Part shown: one piece after another, positions 1 to 9,658 of the stretch
Position numbering within the stretch: position 1 is the first letter of the stretch
Layout of the letters: each line of letters opens with the position of its first letter
Source: Liolophura sinensis
Taxonomy: Eukaryota; Mollusca; Polyplacophora; Chitonida; Chitonidae
Assembly: GCF_032854445.1 (NCBI RefSeq)
Contig: NC_088305.1
Coordinates: 31,149,645-31,213,644 of the forward strand
Direction: 5' to 3'
DNA length: 64,000 nucleotides
Notes under the pieces: generated by a model
What the model was told of the DNA's origin: nothing
What the model saw: only the letters and a program-made list of their open reading frames with translations
The model's database searches: none
Program-made: the position numbers and the translations under genes

Positions 1-120
1 GGACACCAGCGGCGAAGATAAACCTAAACAAGTCTACGTGCCCAAAGGTCGAGTTTGTCTAGTGGTGGCAAATGCGAAAAGTTGAAGGAGAGAGAGGCGC
101 ATGCACTATAAGGAGAGTGG
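1..120 (+). repeat. Dispersed repeat, copy 1
   Basis: Shares an ordered series of short blocks with 22790-22930: CCTAAACAAG, a CCCAAAG block, GTGGCA, and GCATGC(A/G)CTATAAGGAG. It probably extends left of the window. Family unknown; no coding capacity seen. Confidence 0.5.
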
Positions 121-591
121 CAGTGTCAGTAAGGGAAACTGGGGTCAAGTGGGACACTTTTACATTCACAAAAATATACAAATCGTCTCTGACCGCTTTG
201 AAAAACATCTGGTGGTATTGATACTTGTTGAATTAACTTTCACATCCAATAAACAGATTATGATTATCAAATATAGTTTTGAAAGCTGAAGCCAATTTTG
301 TTTTCAGATAAAATCGTCCATAGTTTACGTCTCTGTACATTTAGCGGGGCAGGCATTGGGTTAAAATGGGATAGCAACGGCGCTGGACAATAAATAGCCT
401 AACTTGATTAGGTATTGTCTTTTGTTTTGTTAGCTCTGAAAGTTGCAAAGAATAATTCAGAAAATAGATGATTATCCGTATAACTATTCTCCAACAGTCG
501 ATATAATTTAGTAAGCTTTCCGCATCATGCAACAGCATTCTGCATTCCTCCTTAATATACGCAGTATATGATATAAAAGTACTAAAAAGCT

Positions 592-960
592 TCCCAGCTT
601 TCTTCTTGGAGCGTAAAAATGGCTAAACTACAGTTTTCCTAAGGCCCAAGCGATCAGTCCGGTAGTAGTCTGTTGTACTGATGTCAACGATGGTGTCAAA
701 ACGACCTTGTTGCGAGAGAGAGGCTGATTTGGGGGCGCTAAACTGGTCCCGCGTTCCTAGTATTGTTCATCAGTGAAGTCATTTCCGAATATTTCTGTTC
801 GGTGACAGAAAATGTGCTTGAAGCACAGGGCCCACTTCCTTGACACCATACTCTTTGTTTTACAGTACCTTTGCAAGTTTCCTTGAAAGACAAAGAAAAC
901 ACTCTCAAATAAAATTCATTCGAATTTTGGATTTTGTGGTGGTCTTTTCTGCCCATATTG
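592..960 (+). repeat. Dispersed repeat R1, near-complete copy
   Basis: Begins with TTTCTTCTTGGAGCGTAAAAA, a block repeated at 5164 and 13677. It contains one copy of the unit (GGGGGCGCTAAACTGGTCCCG) that is tandemly multiplied at 13.8-14.85 kb, then a GAATATTTC..GACAGAAAAT block that matches the right flank of that array near 14885-14920. No coding capacity seen; class unknown. Confidence 0.5.
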
Positions 961-1211
961 GAACGAGTGATATCACATAAGGTTTATGACACTTAACACA
1001 CATAGGCTTTCATCACTCACAATGTATGTGCAAATGGATATCTGAATGCAATCGTCGAATGGACCTTGAAACTTGAAACGCGTGATTTCAACAAAATCAA
1101 AATCATTTTATACGTCTGGAAATATTCTAAAACTATTTTCCTGGACAGTGTTTAATAGTCTTTCATTTGAGGTATACTTCTTTCTATTGTTTTCTTTGCG
1201 GGTGTTTTCTG

Positions 1212-1595
1212 TCAGGTTGTACTGTAGCAGACATTTATACCACTTTGCTTGGCCTTGTGACATTTCACCCCAGTATCACTTAGATTTACACTTGGTAGTT
1301 TGTGGTAAACGTCATTTTGGGAATTGGCCTCGCGATTATTGAATGACATGTAACATTCATCTTTTTTGACGGCTGGTACGCGAATGTCTGTTTCGACGTC
1401 TAGACACATGTAGTAAGCAGGGCTGGACTTTGGGCCTTGTGGTTTTGACATGATGCTTATTCTGTTTCCTGGATCAGTATAACAATGCTTGGACCGAACC
1501 ATTGTCATTGGACCAACGGGGCAATACGCAAAAATCACGTGTATACTGTAAACTTGGAAATTTACTGGACTTTCATCCGAAATAATTGTATTCAT
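1212..1595 (-). CDS. Unassigned open reading frame (127 codons)
   Basis: A minus-strand frame with six cysteines, starting at an ATG at 1595. I do not recognise it. It is longer than most chance frames in this AT-rich DNA and its composition is not repetitive, so a single exon of an unknown secreted-type protein or a decayed gene piece is possible. Nothing else supports it: no partner exon, no splice sites I would defend, and no nearby promoter. Confidence 0.2.
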   Translation of the reverse strand: MNTIISDESPVNFQVYSIHVIFAYCPVGPMTMVRSKHCYTDPGNRISIMSKPQGPKSSPAYYMCLDVETDIRVPAVKKDECYMSFNNREANSQNDVYHKLPSVNLSDTGVKCHKAKQSGINVCYSTT

Positions 1596-1786
1596 GTGAT
1601 TGTATGGGGATGGCCTATTATGTATAATGTATCTTTGGTATGAATTTCATGGGTTAAGGGCTGTATTCGAATATACATTAATTTGAGCTCCGAGTACAGT
1701 GGCCTCTTGTCAGTGCATACGAATGTGGAAGTGCGAAAAGGGCACAGAGGGAGCATTATTTCAATGTCGTGATTAGGTTTGGATAA

Positions 1787-1833
1787 ACGTGTGACGTCAG
1801 AGTTCATAACGTGTGACGTCAGAGTTCATAACG
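1787..1833 (+). repeat. Two-copy 22-bp repeat, each with a full CRE palindrome
   Basis: The unit ACGTGTGACGTCAGAGTTCATA occurs twice in a row. Each copy contains TGACGTCA, the consensus cAMP response element. No gene start is recognised next to it. Confidence 0.7.
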
Positions 1834-3281
1834 TCTGATAGTGTGGTCCATAAATCCCACCCTAGAATTCAAATGTTCGATCGTTTTGAACTCTTTACAA
1901 AAATCTACAAAAAGAAATGCAAGTATATTTATGCATGGTATTAAGTGGTCTATTTAGTAATGCATACCTCGATTTTGGGAGGTCTTTTCCTTTAAGGTGA
2001 AAAGGTATGTCAGCCTGCGGTTACGTGTTGTGCGTAACCATTATGTCTGACAATATAGGTGACCTCGTATCTAGAAACGCGGTATATAGTTTGTACGACG
2101 GAAAGGGGCAAAAGTTTACGCATACGCACTTTAACAGGATTGAAAAAAAACTGACAAATTTCCACATATATGGATTTGCCACACCTTTCTTTACATTTGA
2201 AAAGCTGTAAAATTTGACATATCCATTTCTGCCCTATTCTGAAATAAGAAATTATGCTATTGTCTTAAATATATATATTGTATGTTTAAAAGTCGGACAT
2301 GATCGATATCTAGACTTTCAAAATGACTTTTTTCAGCGTCACTTGGCCAACATGATTCCGAATTAGTTACCAGTTCTACTTCAGTTTGTCACTTCAAATC
2401 TATCGAGCAAAAATATATAACACTAAGGAAAAACTCACCGAGGCAGATTTAAATGGTGGACAAGCATAAGCCACCATGCTCGTTGAGGGATAATGGTCAC
2501 AAAGGTATTTAATCTCAGGAAACTTGTTTTATAATTTTTTTTTTTACCTTTTTCCCCCAATCCCACAACTGATGAAGTCGGAAAGTTCATAAGTAGTTTG
2601 CTGAACGTCTGTTGTTCACTCCCGGTTTCCTCCACCCACACAAACTTACTACAAGCCACAGTCAAATACCTACGTGTAGACAATGCCCGGGATTGAAAAT
2701 TTTCCCACATCGTTTTGAATGACCTCTTCCCATTTTGTATATGAAGACCTGCAATTATGATTCCACATCAAGAGAGATTCCTTACAAAATGCGATTGTAT
2801 ACGATGGCTTAAAATTTAGACCCTAACAAAAATTCGCTGGGACAATCAACTGTGTATATTCGGCATCACTTGAGTGACACCGTGCATGCAGGCTAATGGA
2901 GTAGGCCTAATATTTTCCCCTCAACGGTTGTTTTTGTTTGTTGTCTCGCATTTTTCAAAAGCCATATAAGCCTACATGTCTCGGATATATATAAAAAAAA
3001 AAAGAGTTGCAGCACAATGTGGCCAGTAATTGATAGTTACAACGTCCTACTAATTTCCTTTCTGACTCTTTGTTTTGAGAGCTTGATTTCTTGCATTATC
3101 GTGTGTACAATGCCGTTGTTGTAGTGATATCGAGACCAAAGCTCATGCGTTGTATAGCTGTACATCTGATTTCTGTGAAATGTACATTCTAAAGCTGTGC
3201 GTAATCGTCTACACCGTAACTCCTCAACTAACCGAAGCCACAAAGTGTGTGGTAAGAGCATTTCCCTTTTGTCTTTTTCAG

Positions 3282-4679
3282 ATCCGTAACGGACTCGGTC
3301 GCTTTGAGTTTGGCCCTCGGCATGTCAAACACGCATTTGATGGCTTCTCCAAGCCATGCGCCTGGAAGTTTTACGGAAACGGGTCGGTGACATTTTCCAC
3401 TAAATTTCTCTATAGTGACTCCTACAACGCTTCTCTGGCTAAGGACGACATAGCTCCCTACTTGATGTTTCAAGGCGTGGAGCCGCCTTTCAATGAAGTC
3501 GAAAAACTCGAGGCTCTTGTGCACGGCCTTGACAATATGAACGTTAACGTATATGACTTCTACAACAGCTTTGAAAATAAATCCGAGTACATGGCCATTA
3601 ATGACTTTTGGAAGATTTACCAAATTAACCTCACAAATCTAGCCACCATCGGACCAATCAACGCACAGCTACCAAACAACCCTGGATCCAAAACTCTGGA
3701 ATTCCTCTCCTTCCTGTCGTCTTCTCACCCGCTTCCGGAAATGGGGACCAGCTACCACATAACGTTTGTATCGACGGTAAGTCTAGTGCCTGGGATTAAA
3801 GGGTCCATAACCCTTGTACGAATTAAATCAGCCTTCGTTCGAGAGGAGATCGCCAACTGGAAAGTGGACAAAGTGCCATACATGCACTCCTTCTCAGTGA
3901 CGCAGCACTACGCTATATTTTTCGCCAGTCCCTTTTACATCAACGTCTTGAACATGCTGCGATACGCCGAGCCAATTGACAGCCTAGACTGGTTTCCGAA
4001 TGAGCAAACGACCGTTTACGTTATTGAGCTGAAAACGGGAAAGGTGCGAACCATGAAAGCAGAGAACGTGTTCTGCTGGCACCACATAAATGCGTATGAG
4101 AATGAAGATGGGGTCATTGTATTGGATTTGGCCTCTCCGGAAAGCCCGGGATTTGTTAAAAGCTTGGAAATGGCAGCCTTGAAAGACGTTCACCTGCGGA
4201 ACAAAATCATCAGGCGCTCCACGATCAAGCGCTACGAAATCGATGTCATGGCGGAGCGGGTGTTTTCTGTCAGGTTCGTCAGCTCTCCGGGAATGGAGTT
4301 TGTCCAGGAATTAGAAATGCCGACCATTAACGAAAACTACCGATTTCGGAAATACTGTTACGTGTATGGGGTTGTGCTGAAGTCGGACCACTTGCACCTG
4401 AGTAATGTCACAGTGGTAAAGAAAGACCTGTGTCGGCCCAACAAGGATCGGATGTGGTACGTGCCTTACCACTACCCCGTAGAGGCCTGGTTCGTCCCGA
4501 CCCCAGGGGGTCACGAGGAAGATGACGGTATCCTTATTACCCCCGTCCTGGACGGTCCCAACCGGAAGTCTTACCTAGCTATCATTGACCCGAAAACAAT
4601 GACAACAGTCAACTCAGCCACACTGCCAATAGTTGTACCTTTTACATTGCATGGCCGGTTTTTCCATAATGTGATCTAA
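3282..4679 (+). CDS. Carotenoid oxygenase family protein (BCO/NinaB/RPE65-like), terminal exon
   Basis: One uninterrupted exon of 465 codons ends in TAA at 4677-4679. A good acceptor (TTTTTCAG at 3274-3281) precedes it in phase 0, and the first residues IRNGLGRFEFG match the family's conserved RNGPG block. The family uses a non-haem Fe(II) held by four histidines to cleave or isomerise carotenoids and retinoids. All four are present: SHP (codon at 3726), YMHSF (3885), CWHHINAYE (4080/4083) and TLHGRFF (4650). EDDGILITPVLDG and VEAWFVPTPGG fit the family's C-terminal blades. The open frame continues upstream to a Met at 3150, but those 44 codons do not resemble the family and look like intron read-through. 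The usual 40-60 N-terminal residues must lie on exons left of the window. BCO1, BCO2 and NinaB types cannot be separated from this part. Confidence 0.9.
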   Translation: MRNGLGRFEFGPRHVKHAFDGFSKPCAWKFYGNGSVTFSTKFLYSDSYNASLAKDDIAPYLMFQGVEPPFNEVEKLEALVHGLDNMNVNVYDFYNSFENKSEYMAINDFWKIYQINLTNLATIGPINAQLPNNPGSKTLEFLSFLSSSHPLPEMGTSYHITFVSTVSLVPGIKGSITLVRIKSAFVREEIANWKVDKVPYMHSFSVTQHYAIFFASPFYINVLNMLRYAEPIDSLDWFPNEQTTVYVIELKTGKVRTMKAENVFCWHHINAYENEDGVIVLDLASPESPGFVKSLEMAALKDVHLRNKIIRRSTIKRYEIDVMAERVFSVRFVSSPGMEFVQELEMPTINENYRFRKYCYVYGVVLKSDHLHLSNVTVVKKDLCRPNKDRMWYVPYHYPVEAWFVPTPGGHEEDDGILITPVLDGPNRKSYLAIIDPKTMTTVNSATLPIVVPFTLHGRFFHNVI

Positions 4680-4766
4680 AATCTGTAGCTCTCGATCAGT
4701 GGGAATGGGTGAACTAACGTGGCCGCTATTTTATGCATAAAAGTGCAGTGTAGAACACGCTAACCA

Positions 4767-4772
4767 AATAAA
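4767..4772 (+). promoter_or_regulatory. Candidate polyadenylation signal of the carotenoid oxygenase gene
   Basis: AATAAA lies about 90 bp after the stop codon, the first such hexamer on this strand. Confidence 0.5.
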
Positions 4773-5163
4773 TAGACTGAACTGGTGGGAACTGATTTCA
4801 AACCATTCCAACATCGACGTTTTACTGCAAATCTTCCGTTGTACGATTCCTGAGAAACCATCGTAAGACATTCGGAATGTTGTGTTTGGGCTGAGGCTAC
4901 ATATATACATAGGCCTATACTTGCCACGGTGAGGACCTGCCACAGGCAATTGGTTAAAATGGTTATTAAAGCGGTCAGTATTTCGACACACGACATGCGA
5001 CAATTAGCCTATGAACAATAGGCACCAGCGAGATTCCAGAAATTTTATTCTTCGCGAAATAAGCTGTTACGATAAAGATCACCTCAAATGATTGATGAAA
5101 GGCTTGGTTTTTATTTCTTAATATACTGTTTAGAATGTGTCCCAACATATAAAATTACAAATG

Positions 5164-5228
5164 GGTTTCTCAGTTTTCTTCTCGGGGCGTAAAAATGGCG
5201 TTAAACTGCAGTTTTCTCCAGGGCCCAC
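5164..5228 (+). repeat. Dispersed repeat R1, left-end fragment
   Basis: TTTTCTTCTCGGGGCGTAAAA and AAACTGCAGTTTTC match 592-650 and 13677-13735. The right part of the element is not recognisable here. Confidence 0.5.
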
Positions 5229-6794
5229 CGGTGAATCTGAGAATTAAGTATAGATTTCAGGTGTGTCGTGACAAGTTGCCTCCACTTTCATGTATTGGTG
5301 GCCATTTTTTCGCTGTCGTATACTAGCCGTCACGTGACCCGGGGGGTTCTGGCTGGAAACGTCATGAGCGGTTAAACTAAATATACCTCGCGTGTCACAC
5401 AGATGCATATGCAGTTCACTCCGACCGCAAATGCTAAAAGTAAATTATTTTTATTTATCCCTTAGTCCTTTTCATATGTTGACAAGTGGTTGCAAAGAAA
5501 CTCGTTGGACATGTCCTCATGCTGTGGAAAAATGACAGCTGCAGTTAATGCAGTTCGCACTCGGCTCTGACTTTCCCGGTACTGCGTGTGACCCTTAGCC
5601 AAAGGTCGGGGAAGCCCAGTACACAAAACCACGTGATGCAAAGACTGAGGTTTGACGATGTCACATGACATGAAATTGATCATTGCGTGAAATTTAAAGT
5701 TCAAACATACCGGAAGTACACCGAAGCGAAGACGTTTCGTCAAAGCAGCAGGGATTTACTCTACCCGTTGATCGGAAGATAAAAACACGTATGCTGAGAT
5801 GATTTGTTTCATCGACATCTAAATCTACAAGGTCAGGGTTTTATTCAAGACTTAATACTTAAGATTTAAGGTCGCTCTTAAGATAGAACTGCAAGCTCCT
5901 CGGAGATCATTGCAGGAGTGCGTGAAGCTGACCTTGCAGCTCGGTAAGATATTGTTAAATCTACTGTCAGCTTCGCTCACGGAGCTTAGGGTGGCCAGCG
6001 GTCCCCGCGTTTCTGTATATACAAGCCACTCTTAGGCCCAGGTCTCTGAGCTAGGGGGATGAGTGTCCTAGCAATAATAACCGGGTTCGTGGTTCCCCGG
6101 CCGCCAAGAACTTGCCACCGCTGGAGATTCAAGAGCAGTTTAGAACTAAAGTCATAGTTGAAATACGTCAATATTAATACCATGTCACCCGTTGAATGTA
6201 TCATTTAAAGCTCCTCCACTGTTCATTAAAAACGGATCTTGTCACATACATGTAAATCTTGCCTGGCAGATACCTCATAAGTATCGCATTAATTGCCTTT
6301 CTTAAAGGGGAAGAACTTTTTTAAATAACGTACTCCTTAGCAGACAGTCTATTAAGTTAAGACCTAAGCAAGAAGAAATTGTTTTATTTATGTTTATTTC
6401 ATATATTTTATTATTTATTTTATTTTTGTCATTCGCACTACATCAAATACAAATAATACCATGGACATGAAAGTTATTTATTCAGGAATTACGACTAATA
6501 GTATTGGGTAAGGATTATGAAACAAACAGTCTTGTGATATTTAGAGGGAAAAAATCGGCCCGCATTCGGAAGCATTGTTCAGTGAATACTATACGACAAG
6601 CCGATAAAATTATTTACATTATTGTTTTGCAGAATAGGACAGCAAGTCGAATAAAATGTCTTTAGAGGCAGGGCGCACTGCACTGTGGCTTCACAGGGGC
6701 ATGGCTGACCTCCCGATAGGCATGGTGCAGCGCCACGCGATAAAATACTAAATAGGGTTGTGTTAAGGTCGAGGAAAGCGGAAGCTGCTGCTAG

Positions 6795-6945
6795 CTAACA
6801 GTGGCCAATAAGGTCATGGGTTGGAATTCCGGTCTCGCTGCTTCGACTTCAGCTTTAAGCCAGAAGGCTTGTCAACGACCCGGTAAAGGTCTGCCATGTT
6901 GGCCAAGAGGTATAATTCTGGAGAACTGCGTTAAATACCAATATA
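6795..6945 (+). mobile_element. Possible tRNA-derived SINE relic (third type)
   Basis: GGGTTGGAATTCCGG at about 6818 resembles a Pol III B box (GGTTCGANTCC) inside a tRNA-like context, followed by unique-looking sequence. It matches neither SINE-A nor SINE-B. Only one copy is seen, so the call is weak. Confidence 0.3.
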
Positions 6946-7656
6946 TTAGTAATCCCCCCCCCAAAAAAAAAAAAGAAAAAAAAATTACCGTTCTCCCATA
7001 TACCTGACAAACTTCTTAAAGCCATAGTCGAATTCAAGCAAGCAGCCTCTAAGGTCATTTCGTCTTCATTCAGAAGGACTGTTACAGTAAAACGGCTAGT
7101 CAGAACTCATTAAACGGTAGGGCAGACAACGCCAAAAATGTCGATGGACAGGTCTTGCGAGGATCACGTGTGCACGTCAAAAACAATAGATCAATATTCT
7201 ACACACAGTCAAATGAGAAAACCAACAGCAAATTTATTCACTTGAACTCAACTAAACATTTTGTACCATTAATTACCACTGTTGCTGTTTACACGTTTTC
7301 CCGGATAATCAGTTTTCATTGTTTAAAATGTTCGCACAACATGTATGTGCAAGAACAGAATTGTACAGAAATAATTAATTCAGTCTGAACCTTCCATGTA
7401 AGCCTTCCTCAAAAATATCTCAATTCTACAGCCTAATCTGGTTATGGGTGGTTTACATATTCCTGTATTTCTTGGGTAGTAAATGACATACTTGAATCTA
7501 ACTGCATGTTTGCCTACAAATTGATCGTACAACCTGTGTTATTATTATTATACAGACTATGCCAGAGATTTTTGGCAAAAACTATAGATTCGCTAGTCAA
7601 ATCAAATATTCAGTATGTACCAAGATCAACTACTGCCTTCCCTAAATTATAAATTT

Positions 7657-7733
7657 AAGTAACTTAAAGAGTAACACGCGAGTAAGTAACTTAAAGAGTA
7701 ACACGCGAGTAAGTAACTTAAAGAGTAACACGC
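7657..7733 (+). repeat. 27-bp tandem repeat, 3 copies
   Basis: The unit AAGTAACTTAAAGAGTAACA + CGCGAGT starts at 7657, 7684 and 7711. The copies are nearly identical, so the expansion is young. Confidence 0.85.
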
Positions 7734-8754
7734 ACAGAAACAAGGGGGATATTTTGGTAATAAAGGTAAGAATTTGGGCTGTTCTACAATACTAGCAAAA
7801 GTTCTGTTACTGATCCATTTTTACCCCAATATCTCCGATACAGTCTCTTGAATTATTTCTTCCTATAAACACTATACTGCCATGTGTTAGTTTAGTTCCT
7901 CACTGCTGTTACGCATGAGCAGTATCAGCATAATTAGAGAACCATCTCCCACCCTGAAGAAAAACTATAATAAATGATCCCAATGACCAAGAAGAAAAGA
8001 TATAGATCTGACCATGAGATATGTATGCGTTCCCCTTTTCATCACCTAGAAACTGGCTATGTGGCTGCAGTAATCTAGCTTTATCCAAAGCCACTGCGTG
8101 ACCCGTTGAGAAAGCCAAAGTGACCTTGAAATATAGGTCAAGGTGACCAAGGTTTGACCATGTTCGTTTCTTTTATCGGCGAACATTATTAATTTTTATA
8201 AGAAATAAATATATGAAATAAATATATAAGATAAATTGTACAACTTTTCAATTTCATTATTTCTAGTAATATAAGACATAATCCAGTTATACTTCCAAAT
8301 TCCCTTAAACAAATCGTTTGGTGAATGTTGTTGAGAACATGTAAAGGTTCATCTTTGATTTGATCGATTGGTTTTACTGTCCGTTCCAAGGAGCGAGAAA
8401 CCAGAAGGTCCTTACTACTGACCCCTGGCACGTTTTTCATAGACTTGCACGCCATACTGAATGAAGATTACCTGTTGTTGTCCTCACCGTTTACTGTCAC
8501 CAAGACCCCACCATCATTGCTAATGAATAGTTTTCCATGTGACCCACATATTTTTACCCACATGGCAAGCTCAGTAAACTTCATGTTTGATGACCTAAAT
8601 GGCCTTAGGAGCTGTGGCAAGAGCTTACCACCAGCAAAGCCTTAAGAACAGTAGTCCTGGGGCAGCACACTCGTGTACATTTATTTATTTATTTATTTCA
8701 TAGTTGATAAAGGCCACACTCGATTTTTTACTCCGTAAAAGGCTGTCAGGTTTA

Positions 8755-8850
8755 TGAGTGGAGGTCACCAGAGTGCCTGAAGTAAACCACTTACCTTTGG
8801 CAAGTAGCCGTCCAACTTTTCCATGTGTGAAACACAGATATCCATATCTT
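8755..8850 (+). repeat. Dispersed repeat R4, copy 1
   Basis: GAGTGCCTGAAGTAAACCA and CCATGTGTGA blocks are shared in the same order with 41224-41300. Probably a small non-autonomous element; ends not defined. Confidence 0.45.
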
Positions 8851-9135
8851 TTCGGTGGAAGATTCCCTTGTGTATTATTGGCCAGTGTTACATATGCAAA
8901 ACGCTCATTCTTAACAGCATGAAATGCATTTTCAGCGAAAATACAGTCCACAAACAATCTGTAGATATCTCCTATCTACATACACATTTTGTACCGTGAT
9001 GTTGCATCAAGGTTGTCAAAGTTATTTTGCAAAGAAAACATTGGTTGATTTATACAGTTTAAACAAACAGAGAATCCAAACAACCCTAAACACTTTACCT
9101 AATGTGTTTTTTCTTTCTTTTTCATTATTATAATT

Positions 9136-9141
9136 TTTATT
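9136..9141 (-). promoter_or_regulatory. Candidate polyadenylation signal of NFX1
   Basis: AATAAA on the minus strand about 520 nt after the NFX1 stop, the first clear hexamer I find. Confidence 0.35.
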
Positions 9142-9658
9142 GTGTTTTTCTGTATTTTTTTTTCCTTGAAACACAGCCTTTTCCTAGGATATGATTTCAT
9201 TATTCAGGAATTCTGAGGTGAAGGGCATACATGCTGCAACCATCGTCAGTATGTAATCAAGTGTTGGACAGCTAGTGAAAAAACTTTCTACATCCTAAAA
9301 AAAAACAACAAAACAAAACCAACATGAAAAACAGAATCCTATAGGGCATGTTAATATCTCACCAAAATTACGAAAATTCATAACAAAAAATTCTCAAGAA
9401 GTCAGTGTCTAGGGACGACGGTTCAGACCCTACAGAGCTACGGAAAGATCTCCAAACACTTCTTCTGAAGTAGATTACAGAGTGCAAAGTAGAGACAGAG
9501 CCTCCGTTAAAGAACAGACAGATGGCCTTGTAACTATGGTTTGTTGATCCACAAGTCCAGGATGGGCTGGGCTGGGCTGGGCATTTCCCGTTTATGACAG
9601 GTTGGGACTTTTGATCTCTTCCATATGCTCAATGAGACGTTCACCAACCCAGTAAATA

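Larger units (their letters stand above)
1..3281. other. Non-coding stretch left of the carotenoid oxygenase exon
   Basis: No exon with the family's N-terminal motifs was found here, so this is probably intron. It holds dispersed-repeat pieces at 1-120 (partner at 22790-22930) and 592-960 (partners at 5164-5228 and 13677-14940), a two-copy 22-bp repeat at 1787-1833, and an unassigned minus-strand reading frame at 1212-1595. Confidence 0.6.
4773..9135. other. Intergenic region between carotenoid oxygenase and NFX1 (tail to tail)
   Basis: No exon could be supported. Contents: R1 fragment at 5164-5228, a possible tRNA-like SINE relic at 6795-6945, a 27-bp triplicate at 7657-7733, and a relic shared with 41224-41300 at 8755-8850. 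A 93-codon minus-strand frame at 5462-5743 has no recognisable motif. The rest is AT-rich and featureless to me. Confidence 0.6.

Noticed and set aside
3150-3281. N-terminal extension of the carotenoid oxygenase frame from the Met at 3150
   Set aside because: The 44 codons do not resemble the family, and a strong acceptor ends exactly where similarity begins.
5462-5743. 93-codon minus-strand frame
   Set aside because: No motif, no codon-use or splice support; similar frames are expected by chance.
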